From positions 4,186,312 to 4,250,311 of the forward strand of contig NC_092675.1 of NCBI RefSeq assembly GCF_964355755.1: a stretch of DNA of 64,000 nt, written 5' to 3'. Under the pieces are notes generated by a model that ran no database searches, was not told where the DNA came from, and saw only the letters and a program-made list of their open reading frames with translations. A program made the translations under genes and the position numbers. Within the stretch, counting starts at the first letter, position 1. Each line of letters opens with the position of its first letter. Positions 11,301 to 26,300 of the stretch are shown in pieces. Source of the DNA: Antedon mediterranea (Eukaryota > Echinodermata > Crinoidea > Comatulida > Antedonidae).

Positions 11301-14300
11301 TAATCACCCATAAACTAGGCACAATTTCATCATCATTTCCATAAATACGCTAATCTTTTTATAGATGCCAGTGGATCGTTTAGTAAGACTATTGAATATC
11401 TTGGAACGAAACATCAGAGATGGAGCACGACTGCAACCAAATCTAATTCAGGTATTATACCTTTCAGTTTAACCACCAAATTCTAAGACCACCTTTTTCT
11501 CTGTTGAGTGAGACAGTATTTTAATAACTTAAGATTATATATAAAAGTTACATATAAACACCACAGAACATAACTTATACAGTAGAACCTGTGTTTTACG
11601 TACCCTGATTTTACGTTCCCTTGATTTTACGTACGCTTAAAATAACCGATGACGTCATCATTTTCTTACATTGAGGGCGCAATTTAACAACAACAAAGCA
11701 CACAAAGCCACAATCATGGCTGTGTGTGGAATTCTGCTGTGTGTTTGAGTCAAGCTACGCACGTGCATTTAAGCAGCGACTGTTTTTATTGATAGAAAAT
11801 ACAAGAACATTGATATTTTACACTTTATTTAAACATCTCACAGCCTGTATATACTGTACAGTACTGTACTTTTCTAGTTAGGCCTCACATCTTGCTAGGC
11901 CTGCTAGCCTGGCCTGAATAGTCTAGACAAGGCCTAGCTAGTGACAACCTGCATGCTGTTCAATAAAGTAGACAAACAGGGTAGCCTTTATAGCTACGAT
12001 CTCTACGTATTTGGGGTCAATTTAAGGTCAACCTTGATTTTACGAATCCTTTGTTTTACGTACGCCTTTTGGTCCCGTACCGTACGTAAAATGGAGGTTC
12101 TACTGTATATTATTAATTATCCATCTTCACTTATTTGATAATTATATTCATACAACTAATCATATACAGTGTAATTTCCCAATACCAAACTCTGTTAACC
12201 AGAAACCCTCTGATATCCAAAAGGTCTCAAATTCTTTTTCATCACTAAAGCCTAAAGCTCTGTCTACACTATCAAACTTTATGTGATGTGCCCATATATG
12301 GACATGACACTTTTTTTTTCAAACTAGTTTGATATTGTAGACAGAGCTTAAGGGATATTGGGAGCATTGACTGTACAGTATGTGTATACATGAGTGTTTG
12401 AGAAATCTTGTTTAATTTATATCAATTGATTTTCAGGATCATAAGAGCAGTCATGAACGTAACATGTGGAGAGAAGTGACAATGGAGCGAGTGGCTCGTG
12501 CCATTGATGCAACGTTAACAGCACTCTACATCATGACATCGGATGCCATGCCTAAGGAGGTCTTTATAGAGGATGTCATAGACAGGATAGCACAGCTCAC
12601 AAAATTCCATCTCATGAACACAATTTATCCTGAATTTGATCCTGTGTATAAAGTGAAACCTGATGAAAAGGGTAAGTATGGATTTAAAAAACATAATACT
12701 GTATTTAATGTGTTACTAATCATTAAATTGGAGACCAGTAAAAGGGAAGGGGAGAAGGATTAAACTTATCTGAATCATGTATAGATTTCTAAACCAAATT
12801 TTATACTTTACAACGGTAAAACTAATGCGTAATGTTATAGAAAAGGTTACTCATTATTTCACAATATTGTGCCATATACGTTTACAGTATTAACCAAAAT
12901 AAAATGAAAGCCGATTATAATAAATTTATATTTGTATATATTAGCCTACATGCAAAACGTGAAAATGAAGAGAGCCAGGGCGCATGGACCTAAGGAGAAG
13001 AGTATGCTAACATTATATACCAAACTATGTGAAGTGGTATCCAATATCGCAGAATTATTAGATGTACAGATACTTACTGATTCAACTGTGTTAGTGGTAA
13101 GTGCATGATCTATTATTTGTATCTATTTGTAGTTTAATGTTCCTAAATATTTTTATACTTTTAACCTAATGTTTTATGTATTTTTATATTCTATGAAATA
13201 CACTCAATATATTTTCCTTCCTGAGGACGAAATAAAGTGAATTGAATTTATGGAAAATGTTTTATTGACCAACATTTATATGATTAATTTAATGGAAATT
13301 TTACTTTTCAGTAAACAATAACAATACATTTAACGATTTGTTTTAAATAAAGAAGTGTTTTGAAACGAAAAAGATATGTGTCAATTAACACAGATTAAGT
13401 AGATTGCTTATATATTGAAGATTTTGTCTTTTTTGTTATAGATATCATCTCTTGGTACATCACCCTTCTTTGTAGAAAATATCAGTGAAATGCAACTCAG
13501 TGCTTTAAAGCTCATCTCTGCTGTAAGTTATTACTCAGCAAAATGCTTTTATATTACCTGTTTGTTTATATTCATTCATTCATACACATTTATTCAGTTA
13601 TAACAATAATAACTGGTGCCCGTACTAGAAGCAAGAGCTTGTCTCATGAGGGCCCTTACAATAAAAAAAGAAATATAAAACAATAAAATAAGTAAAAAAG
13701 AAAGAGATACCAACAGATAGATTTTCAGGAAAAGTGTTTGGTTACAACAAAAAAGCTTATTATGAGTGATCTTTATATTCAATGTGAACCGAAAAAATTG
13801 AGTAGCACATCATGTCTGTATTTCATTTCTGAGCATTTTATTAAATTTTATATTTTTATATTATATATTTTTAATTTTAAAATTTGTGTATTTTGTTTTG
13901 CTGAACAGGTATTTTCCAAATATGATAAACATAGGCAGTTGATTTTAGAAGACATATTTGCTTCACTTGCCAAACTTCCAACAAGTAAGAAGAACCTAAG
14001 AAGTTATAGGTAAGTTTGTAGTTATCTTATCAATATTAGCTCAATGTTTGCAACGTTATAGATCCCCCTAAAAAACACCAACAAGTGAAAAGTAAAGCGT
14101 GGTTCCCACTAGCGACGTAACGTAGCGCAACCTACGCAACGTAAGAAAATACCCTTCCGATAATTGTGTTTTCCCCCGCCTGTGTGAAATCAAACCTGCG
14201 ATTTTGCGTCATCGGTTCCAACTTGTGATTACGCAATACAGCACCTTGCGTCGATATGTCGTTGCGTTCTAGTGGGAACCAAGCTTTATAGGTAATTTTG

Positions 14301-17300
14301 CAACGTTATACATTTCCCCCTTAAAAACACCAACAAGTAAGAAGTTATAGATCAGTTTGCATACAAATTTTACTTTAAAAAAAGCATCAGGTATTTAGTA
14401 TTAACACACAACATATAAATTTACGCAGATTGAATTCAGAGCAAAGTATTCAAATGGTAACTGCATTAGTACTACAGTTGATACAGTGTGTGGTCAACCT
14501 TCGTAAGGACAGGAGTGAAGACAAGAATAAAGACGATTCTTCTTCTGATGATGATGATTCAGATGTAGAAGATACCAAAAAAGAAACTCACAAGGTATAC
14601 ATTATGATCCTATTCCTTATTTCTGTATTCTTGTTACTTATGCCCTGTCTACACTATCAAACTAGTTTGATAGTGTAGACAGAGCTTTACATTTTCTTTA
14701 TATATACCATTTAAAGCTCTGTAGACAAAAAAAGTGTGATGTGCCCAAATATGGTAGTGATATGACATCATCATGTTTATATATGGGCACATCACATAAC
14801 GTTTGATAGTGTAGACAGAGCTTAAAACTATCCAAACAGCAAATTTGTTTGCATGTTACTATTTACTTACTGATATCATACTATATATTTACTGATATGA
14901 AACATAGTTTTAAGTTATGAAAATGAGCCAGGATTTGAACCCAGGAGCTTGTGGTTGATAAACAAAAACACATTATTGTTTGGTTTCTCATTATGTTTTA
15001 TTTTTGTTCAGGTTTCTGATGTTGAAATTATTAGTCAATATGAAACAGCAAGGAGGACAGGTCAAAGCTTTCTGGCTGCGTTTCTGAAAAAGTAAGTTCT
15101 TAGCCATACAACTTATTCATACCTACTGAATTTATTAATTGAAATGTACAATTTAATCTTAATGTCTACCACTATTTCATTGTGATTACTGTACGCATCC
15201 ATTTCAATTCGTTCACTCAATTAAATGCATTTAAACAAACATACGTATACAGTGTATAATATATGGGTGGAAGGAGGTCACAGTAAGTTTGTTGAACTTT
15301 AAGTCGTGACCCCCGTATCAGTATAATAATAAGGATCCCAACTGAAATAAGATTTTTGGGCTATCCTGAAAATCTTTTATAAATGTATTTATTTGTAATG
15401 TCAGTAATTTATGTTATCAAGTTGTGTGTATGTTTTATGATTTCGTAATAGATTTAAATCAAAATCAGTACCGTTTTAACATTTTTTTAAGTTAGATAAT
15501 TCTTTAAATTCTACTTTTTTCTGTAAAAGGTGTGTGAGCAAAGGTGAGGAGGATTACCGTCCACTGTTTGAAAATTTCGTTCAAGATCTTTTATCAACTG
15601 TGAATAAGCCGGAATGGCCAAGTGCAGAACTACTACTAAGTCTTCTTGGAAGGCTCTTGGTAAGATTACACAATTTACATTGTAACATATATTCTCTCTC
15701 ATTTTGCGTCCTTGAGTCTAAGGCTTATATTGGTATTGTAAAATGTAATAAACTAAGACAATTTCATTTAGAAATGATATCTTATAACAACTTTATTAAA
15801 AAAAAAAAATAAATAAAAAATCTTGTATATGATATATTTAAATAAACTATTGTGTAGTAGCATGTGTATTGTGTTTCAAAAGTATTTTATATGAAAGTCA
15901 TAGATATTTTTATCTTGTATAGTTGAAATTTAAACCTAATTAAATTCTCCTTAGATGCGGCAATTTAGTAACAAGTCGAACGACATGACAATGCGTGTGT
16001 CATCGCTAGAATACCTTGGTCAGATTGCTAGTAGATTAAGAGGGGACGCAGTATCAAGTCAAACCGACCAATCAGCAATAGACGCTATCGTTGCAGAGGT
16101 TTGTTTACTGATTGTTATATTTTGTTTAGGCTTTTAGTGATTACTGATATAAGAGTAGATGATTTATAAGGTCTGCACTGATAGTATGTATCATATGTTA
16201 ACAGAAAAACCAGGATAGGATAGAAAGATGACTTTTTCACTCAAGCTCCAGAATACTGTTCTGTGAGCTCTCGTGTGGGAGCTTCAAAGTGCTGGAGAAC
16301 AGAGCGGTCTAAATGGTTCCTCTGCTTTTCTTTTTTTGGTTATCTTATGATATTTTATGGATAATTTTTGTGAGTAAAGCGCTTACAAACATTGTATTAG
16401 GCGCCATATAAGACTACCATTTAATATCATTATTAAATTTTTTGGTCAACGTTATTTTTTAGGTCAAATTATCTACCAAAGAATCAAGTATAAGGAATAG
16501 AAAAGGAAATAGAATTTTAGACAGTGAAGATGAAGATGAGGAGGAAGAGAATGAGAAAACTGAGCAGGAGATAAAAGCCCATCGGACACAAGCCTTACAG
16601 AAGTCAATGCTGGATTATTTAGCATATAACGGACAATCAGATCCTTCCGTATTAGTAAGTCATTGTTAGATTTTTTAGCTTATATATTTAGATCTTCATT
16701 CATTATTAGTATACAAATAAATGAGTTGATGAGGAAAATATTGTTTGATTGGTAATTGAATGAATTACTATTTTATTAAATGTGATGGAGTTGAATAGGA
16801 CAGGCTTTCAATGTGAGCTGTTATAGACCGCTCATACATGGTACTTGTTATTCACCAGCCTACCACATTAAACAAAATTATCCAACTGTGAATAAAGTAA
16901 TTAGTAAATTCACTCATTGAAATGTGAGAAAAATGTATGGCATGTGAGATGAAGTGAAACCAATCAAATGGCAAGAATACACTTAGATGATTATCAGTAA
17001 TAACATTATGAAGTATAGTATTGGGGACTTTATTATGAATGGTATTCCATAAATTAAAGCATTTATTAGTCCACCAGAGAAATTAGATTTCTCTTTATAA
17101 TCAATTATCAATAACAGATTTATTTTTATTTTATTCTACCAACTATTTTTTTTCTTTACTTTTATACTTCTATGTTGGTTAGTATTGTTTCTTCCAACTA
17201 TTTTCTGTGACTAAATTCAAATTCTGAAATTGGATCAACTTATTTCTCATTTGGTCTTTTTGTATCTTACTTGTGTGTCAAACATATACTGTGCTGTACC

Positions 17301-20300
17301 ATGAAAGTTTGTATTTTAAACAAAGAAAATGGTTTATATTATCTGTTTAAATTTTACAGTTTGCGAGGCAGTATTACATTGCAGAGTGGATGACGGATAT
17401 TAATGCCGAAGTAGAGAAAATAATAAAAAGAAAACAAGAAAGCAATGGAGAAAATGAAGAGGATGAAGATGAAACGGAATCCGAGAAAATAGCAAAGTTA
17501 CTTGAGGCAGCAGAACAGCATAAAGACTATTTACAGTGCTCAGTTGAAGTTGATGTCAGGCCTATCAGCATTAGGTAAGTTTCAACTAGTAAGCACTTAT
17601 ACAGAGGAAAATGTTCGTTTAAATTTAGATAGTGGCATCCAATAGAATACAAATAAGAACAGCAGGGATTTTGATTTTGCCACTCCTCATTCACTCATTG
17701 TTTAGATCTTTCAATATAGTGTCAAACTTTATATGCGCCCATATATGCACATGATAATGTCGTATCACTAGTGTAGACAGAGCTTAACAATTTGCCTCTA
17801 GTAAGCCTACATTGTATCATACCAGATCATTCTCAACTATGTTCAGCTGGCAACAGCAATGTTACTAAAGTGTGTTTACCTGCACAAGAAATATGGTATT
17901 TAATTTATTTACTTTATAAAATTTTTGTATTCCAGACGAACGAAATGCAAATTGACATACAGTACTGCAGGCCTAGTTGTTCGATATCTAGCTTCAGCTA
18001 GACCTTTTTCACAGAGTTTTGACATCTATCTATCACAGGTAACTATTTATCTGATTCTGTGATTGGTCTTATTTATGAAAAAATATTCTTTTAAAATTGG
18101 GTGACAATGTTGTAATCTTCCTCCAAGAATTGACAATGCTCTGATGGTTTTTATTACCTTTATAACATATCTTATAGTGTGAATATTTTTATATGTGCAA
18201 TGTTTGTTTTTCATTATTGCATTTTGTGTGTGTAGAAACATACATAAGAAGCATATGCATTGTAACAACACCACATAATTTACGCGGTGTTATCTCAAGC
18301 ATTTCTTATTGTAACAAATAACGTTACAGAGTAAATCATAAACCAGGTTATTAAAACGTTATTGTCATCTTTCGAAATTAATGGATTATTTTGTGTGATA
18401 GATCTTGCGAGTTTTAAATGAAACTGCTGTAGCTATTAGGACAAAGGCAATGAAGTGTTTAGCAGCTGTTGTGGAGGCAGATCCAGACATTCTTAAGCGG
18501 GTAAGATTGTGATCAAATTTAAATTTAGCTTGATAACTTAATTTTAGAAAGCATTGTTTTATTTCTGGTCATATAATTGACATTAGTTGGATGTGTATTA
18601 TGATTAGAAGAATGTGTAATTTGAGAGAAAAAAAATATAACTTGACAGAAATACAGTCTACCTACTTTGTCATCTGCCATTTGACAGGCCCATGACAGTC
18701 TTCTTTCTCCATTTTTCTCTTAGTTACGAATATGTATTTTTATTGGTTAATTTGATTTTTAATTTATCCATAAAATATGTGAAATATAACCTCCTTGGAG
18801 GGGGTAATTAAAATTTAATTTTTAAAATAGCTACGGCGACATGTAATAGGTGACTGAGAATTTCCCAATAAGTCGTTTCAATGATATTGGTCTATAAGAT
18901 TTTAAAATCTATACGTCTGTATTAATATCAGTATGGCCCCATGGAAGTTATTACTGCTGTTATCTCCCCAAAAGCGGTTTTCATGTGTTTGGCAACGATG
19001 TTCTGAGGCCTAATATACAATGAACTTTTTACTTGCAGAGTGATGTTCAAAAGAGTGTACATTGTCGTTTTATGGACCAATCAACAAGTGTACGAGAAGC
19101 AGCTGTGGACCTTGTAGGGCGGTTCATCCACATTAAACCGGATTTAGCTGACCAGTATTACTGTATGCTCATAGAGAGGATATTAGTAAGTGTCTTAGAA
19201 TCTTATGTAACTTTGTTCTAATATGTAATAATAAATGGTTGTTTGTTATTTATTTATACTTGGTGACCTCTTTAGTCAAAGACTGGTGTCCAAAAGGGCC
19301 CAGGTATGATCAGTGGCTGTGATGTACTAGTACACCGGGTTAACCCCCTACTCGACTCCAAAGATGTATTCTTTAAATTTGCTGTATACAATGGACCTAC
19401 GGTTTATAGTCCTTATCCGTAAAGACTTGTTCTACCACCAGAACCATGGAGCGAGTGAGACTCGAACCCTTGCCCATGTTATGGCTACGAAATTAATGTT
19501 CCAATGTTTTAACCGCTTAGCCACTCACTCACTAGTCATATTTGATGGAAGAATTAATGTTTTCTCCCCACAAAATAAGTCATCCACACATAAAACGGTT
19601 TGAGATAGTTGATTACAAATTATTTTTAAAAACTTATTGGTTCAAATCTTTAGATATATTTACTTTTCCTGTTCCACTTTTAAACGTAATAAATTACATT
19701 GTCTTTATTCTCTGATCTACTAAATCTTTTCTTGTGTCTTTAAATTGTCTTTAACAACAAATTTTTATTCAATAGGACACGGGTATAAGTGTAAGGAAAA
19801 GAGTGATCAAGATTCTACGAGACATCTGTGTAGGGATGCCAGATTTCCGACGAGTAGTTGAAATCTGTGTCAAGATCATTAGAAGAGTGAATGATGAAGA
19901 AGGTATCAAGGTAGGTTGAAACATTAGAATTTTTGAAATCCTTTAAAGGTAGGTTCAAACATCAGACTAAATACCTTAAATGGCTTATACAGATTTATGA
20001 AATATATTATTATTCATTTTTATCATCACAAATGCCCTGCTATTAGGAATATATCTGTAGCCCAATACTTTCTTTTTCGGAGGTAAAATAGTAAGTAGTA
20101 CTTATATCTCAAGCAGTACTAGACTGGTAGAATTAAAAAATGTCTGAAAATGTATTTGTTTATTTAAAGCTCAGGTACAGGCATGAATTTTAAATATAAT
20201 ATTTGGTTAATTGTACATAAATCAAATATTTGTAACAGAAATCGAGACGAAAAAACATGAATTTCCCTTAATATGGTCAAATACAAAATTTGGCAAAATT

Positions 20301-23300
20301 CTTCCATAAAAATCAGGAAGACTTTTTTTCAGTAGTTAGGTAGTTAACCTAATGTAATAACATGTCTGGTGGAGTGGAGTCTAATCTTACGATATTTTCT
20401 TTTCAGAAATTAGTAAATGAAACATTCCAAACAATGTGGTTTACGCCACTTCCTGTATCAGAAGCCGACAAGCTCTTAAAAAGGGCGCACAACATTATAG
20501 AAGTCGTCGCTGCTTGTAAAGATACAGGCTACGATTGGTTAGAACAACTGCTTTATAATGTAAGACACAATATTTTGACTTTATGAGAGAAATTTTGAAT
20601 ATAATAAAACTAAATTTTTGAAAACATTTGTTTATAACACTGTCACACCTACTGTTTTAAAGTGAAATTTTATTCAATTACTTTGCTGCTTCTGTCTTAA
20701 ATCGAATGTCCAAGGCTCATTAAAATTATCCGGCATTCTGGATTTGACTGAAGAAGAAATCAAAATGCTCAATCAAAACTTACTACTAATAATTATGCAG
20801 TAATTATGCCTGAAATCTATACTCTAATCTATTACCTTAAAAATCTGTTTTTATTAAATGTGTTTTTTAGTTATTGAATCTATACACCAATCTATTACCT
20901 TACAAATCTGTTTTTATTAAATGTGGTTTTTAGTTATGGAATCTATACACCAATCTATTACCATAATAATCTGTTTTTATTAATGGTTTTTTAGTTATTG
21001 AATCTATACACTAATCTATTACTTTAATCTGTTTTTTTTTAAATTGTTTTTTTTTAGTTATTGAAAGATGAGGAAGAACAAAAGTCTAAACCAGTACAGA
21101 AAGCATGTGTCCAAATTGTTGATTGTTTAGTTGAACATGTATTAAGACTAGAAGAAAAGGCAATAGGTAAGAACATTTAAGCTCTGTCTACACTATCAAA
21201 CTAGTTGGACAAACAAAATGCATTGGGGCCAAATATGGTAGTGATATGCCCAAATATGGTAGTGATATGACATCATTATGTCCAAATATGGGCACATCAC
21301 ATATTTTTGATAGTGTAGACAGAGCTTTGTATATTTAAATGAAGAATTCTTCTTATGGATGGTTGTATGTATCAATCATAACAATAATCAATACCATTTA
21401 GTTTACCCTTGTGGCTTTAAAGTAGAAACAGTGGAAGTTATAAATATGAGATGATGTTATTTTGTACATTTTTGAACTAAATATGTTTTATTTTATATTT
21501 ATTTTTACAGAAATCTCTGCTGAGGGTAAAGTAAGCAGTCTTCAACTAGTTTCATGTTTACAGACCCTCTACCTCTTCAGTAAAGTTAAGCCCGAGTTAA
21601 TGGTAGCCCACTCCACAACATTGCAGCCCTACCTCAGCACCAAATGCAGTGTAAGTGATATATTGTCCCCTTGAAAATATGATGAATAATTTTAATGTTG
21701 TTGTTGTTGTTTCACTTTACAAATTTAGTTTGATAATAAAATTAGCTACCTGATTAAACCATAATTTCAAGGGGAAAAAAGTCCACCGAAAACACAATGT
21801 TTTAATGCCATCAAAGTCAATGTGTTTATGGTTAAAATCAATTTGATTTTGAGGTGATTGAAAATAAAGAATGTGCCTGTTCAATGTTTAATTTTGTTTA
21901 TCTATATATATTAATGTCATCTTAAACTCCAGTGACCGTATTCACCAATCATACTTAAGTGAGATGTTTCCCTTAAATATTATTATTTCACTTAACTCGA
22001 CAAATATTCATTAATTCATTCAATTGGTTGATTCAATTTTCAATAAATGTTCTCCATACATAAAATAATAATTATATAAACACGCACGATAATAACCAAT
22101 AAAAAACATAGTATGTGTAGAAGGAAACCTATATCAGCTTTAAACTTTATGCCTAGGCTCCCAGAAAAAAATAATATTCACTTAGATACTTTCCCTTAGC
22201 CCAAGTGTGAATGGTGAATACGGCAACTGGATCTCAATTTCACAGTTTTGCTACTGTAATTACTACTAATTCTTGTCATTTAATCTAATAATACTAATTC
22301 TGTTTATAGACTCAAGGTGACTTTCTTGTTGTGCATAACGTTGCACGCATACTGGAGTTAGTGGTTCCCCTTATGGACCATCCAAGTGAGATGTTCTTAT
22401 CTAGCCTAGAAGAAGACATGATGAAGTTGATTATTAGGCATGGACAGATGGTGCTACAGAGCTGTGTCAGCTGCCTTGCTGCAGTTGTCAATGATGTTAC
22501 ACATAACTACAAACTTGTGCGAGATTGCTTCCAAAATATATACTGTAAGTCTATCTTATTTGCTGTCATTATAAATTAAAATGCTCTATTTAATTCAATG
22601 CTTTAGTAATATGATGAAAAAATTGTTTTTGCTCTTATTGCTTAATCATTTAAATGCAGATCTTTCTAACCTATCTGGCCCAAATTTAAACATCCTAATG
22701 AGCAAAATGGTTTTTTTTTGTGTGGCAGATTTAAGGCTAGTTTTTCACTAACCTACCCAGGCACAAATTGAAATAGGATGGTTAACCTGGAGTAATTTTT
22801 ACTATATATTCAATATATATATATACAACACGAAGTCACAATAAGCAAATTAACAGTGTCATCGACACATTTAAAAGCACTATAGATGAATTATTATTAT
22901 TACTTTTCAATAGGTATCTTAACAAAATATAAAAAGGAGTATGAGGAATTCCCAGACAACCCTGCCTTAGTAAGGGGAAGGCCTCGCTTACTCCGAGCTC
23001 TATTCACTGTTGGCCTATTCTGTAAACACTTCAATTTTGATGAAACAAAAACAGTAGGAAAGGTAAGATACTTCAATTGCTTTGCATAAATATTTATTTT
23101 TTATATAAAGCTCTGTCTACACTATCAAACTTTGTGACAAAAAAAATGTGATGTGCCCATATATAAACATGATGTCATATCACTACCATATTTTGACACA
23201 TCACACTTTTTGTCAAACTAGTTTGATAGTGTAGACAGAGCTTTAAGATTATGCCATTTACAGTACACATCAAATTGATTACAAAAAGCACACCTACAGT

Positions 23301-26300
23301 ACCCTTGAATTTGTTGAGGAGTGCCATTTGTAGCTCAGTTTTTCAAACTAATTTGATAGTGGAGACAGAGCTTTATAAAGCAGCTTTTTTTTAAATACCG
23401 TCCTTAAAAGTGTATTTTATTTGTTGTTTCAGGTGCCAGTTAGTAAACGTGTCTTCGACACACTATATTTTTTCTGTAACCGAGAAGATGAAGAGATTAG
23501 ACTGAATGCTTTAACAGGCCTTGGGTTTCTGTGCAATAGACATGCTGAATTCATGTTAGATACCCCTGTCAAAACACTCTACTGGAAATTTTTAGAAAGT
23601 GCGGACAACGGCTCGCGGCGTTTACTTTGTCAGGTGCTTAAAAACTTACAAAATTATTTATCAGAAGAGGATGATAAGATGAGGAAGGCTGACGCTGAAT
23701 GTAAGCATGAAATATATTTTGTATTTGTATCAGATTTATGAATGATTCTAAGAAGGCTTTGAAACTAAACGATGCACTAAATTGATACTTTACCTACAGA
23801 TATGTTTAGTTTAAAATCGTAATTAAAAATGACTAGACCCCACACACTAGGGCTTGCCCACATTTTTTAAAATTTTGTATAGCATAGCAACAGGTTTTTG
23901 ACTTTTTGACAACATTTCTCAGTTCACTGGTATAAATTACATTTGATCATAATAATAGTTTATTACAACTCCAAATACAATCATAGGTCAAAAGCGTTCC
24001 ATTATAGAGTGGTAACATGAATGATGCATACATCCGTAAATTTTAAACTGCGACCTCTATGCAGTAATTCCCAGGTTGCAGCTTAAAACGCTGAGCGTAA
24101 AACATGTGATCTTATTCATTTGCTTTCACAGTATTTAATTATTGATTAGTTCCAGCCCTGTTTGCATCACTTTGCTGTTGACTTGTTGACCCTCTAGTTA
24201 AATAATACCTCTATAGTATTGATTCAGTTAAATTGACTCAATAATTTAAAGTATGGTAATTTAATGAATTGAAAGTGTAAACATAATAAATAATTGTATT
24301 TTAATGTTTGCAGGGAAGAAGTCTGGACAGAAAGAAGATCTGAAGGAAATGGGTGACGTACAATCAGGGTAAGAAACGCATTAGATATCATTTTCATCAG
24401 TGGCGTTTTATTTCATATCAAGTTACACAATTGCTTCAGAGTATGAATATATTAACCTATTAATGTATTAGTGTTTTATGCATAGCGTAATAAAGAATGT
24501 GAATTAAGCATTCAGGGTACGAAAAGAAAATGTAATTATCATATGGTTGTTAAATAGCTTGAAATGTATTGATTAAAATGATTATTTGTGTTTTTCATTG
24601 TATGTAATTATATGACATACATATTTTAAAAAATCTTTTGCATTGAGAACAACACACTTATAGGAGGGTGGGCTATAAAATAAAATGTATGCAAATAAAT
24701 AACACCACGCACTATTCAGAATATTCAGAATTCAATATATTGTGTGCATGAATCTCCAACTCTTCCAAACTATTTTTGTAGGGCCAAAATTTAAAAAAAT
24801 ATTTGACACACCAAAAATTCTGTAAAACCAGAGACATTAGGCTAGCCCAAGGGTGTACAGTGTTGAGAGAAGTGACCATATTATAGTAAGGCGACACAAA
24901 TTGAGTTCTTACACCCACGACTTAAATTATATTAATTATATTAAAATATATTTTTTCTTCACAGAATGAGTAGTTCAGTAATGCAAATGTTCTTAAAACA
25001 TGTAATGGAGATGATGCTGCACAGGCAGTCAGTAATACGTATGTCTGCATTACAAGTAGTGGTACTCACATTAAAACAAGGCCTTGTACATCCAGTCCAG
25101 GTATGTATGACCTTTTACAAATACCTCACACCGTTTATATGGTTGATTTGTGCAAATATTTACCAGTAAAGATTTGGGCTTGCACTTTGCTGGTAAATTG
25201 GAATGTCAGACACATTGCTTAAACCCACTCTAGATTTGTGGCATCGAAAATGACATGCCTCATTATTTTATGGAATGGAATGTTACAGTTGTTGATCTAA
25301 AATGTTTAAACATATGCTTCTGGAATTAGATCAAAATGTAGTTTCTTTTTAATTACATAAACTTATAAATAAGGTTCCGTGATCTTTAACATTTGATACA
25401 GAAGTCAGAGGATAGCCTATAAAGAGGACAGTAGCACTCATTATCAAGGCACACAGATATTACATTTTTAAAAAGGACACTTATTTCAGATCTAATTTCT
25501 ACTATCTTAATTTAATAGCTTAAATTTGTTGAATATTTTTCAACAGTACACTCATATTTTATTTATTCTGTATTGTACTTCATCCTCACCGTACAGTGAC
25601 CATATGTCACCATTAACAGGGCTTATAGACATAAAATATAATTGAATCCTATAGTGCTTGTAACAATATTTTAATATAGGCATTAAGAATGGTTATTTTT
25701 TATATACTTGCATAGTGTGTGCCATATTTGGTATGTGCTGGTAGTGATTCTGAGGCTTCTATACGTATCAAGGCAGACCAACAGCTATCAGATATTGACA
25801 GTCGCTATCCAGGCTTTATCCATGTAAGTATGCTTTTAGATTAATTGTAAACTAAAGGTAATAGTATTTTATTCTGGTTCTCAAGCTTAACTAACGGACC
25901 CACAGCAGCCAGCAATGCTGTACATACCAGATCAGAACACCGGGAGACTATACTCTATTTGAATAATTTACCACCTTCTTTAACATACACTATATATGAA
26001 ATAGTACATGCAAATCTATTCTCAAAATAGTGTTTTACCAATTATACTTGGTAAAAAAGATCTGAAAATGCATTTCTTTTTAATTTATTTATTCAATTTT
26101 CTGTCATATACAATATAAAGAAGACAAAACAAATATAAAAGGCAAGGAAAGACCAAATACCTATGCTAGTTGGTCAACCCAGAACAGAGCACGGAAATAA
26201 ACAAAAATAAACATATGTTTGGTTACCTTTTTTAAAAATTACATCCACGATTTATGATATTCCATTAATTTTATTATTAGATGAAAGCTATAGCTGGTAT

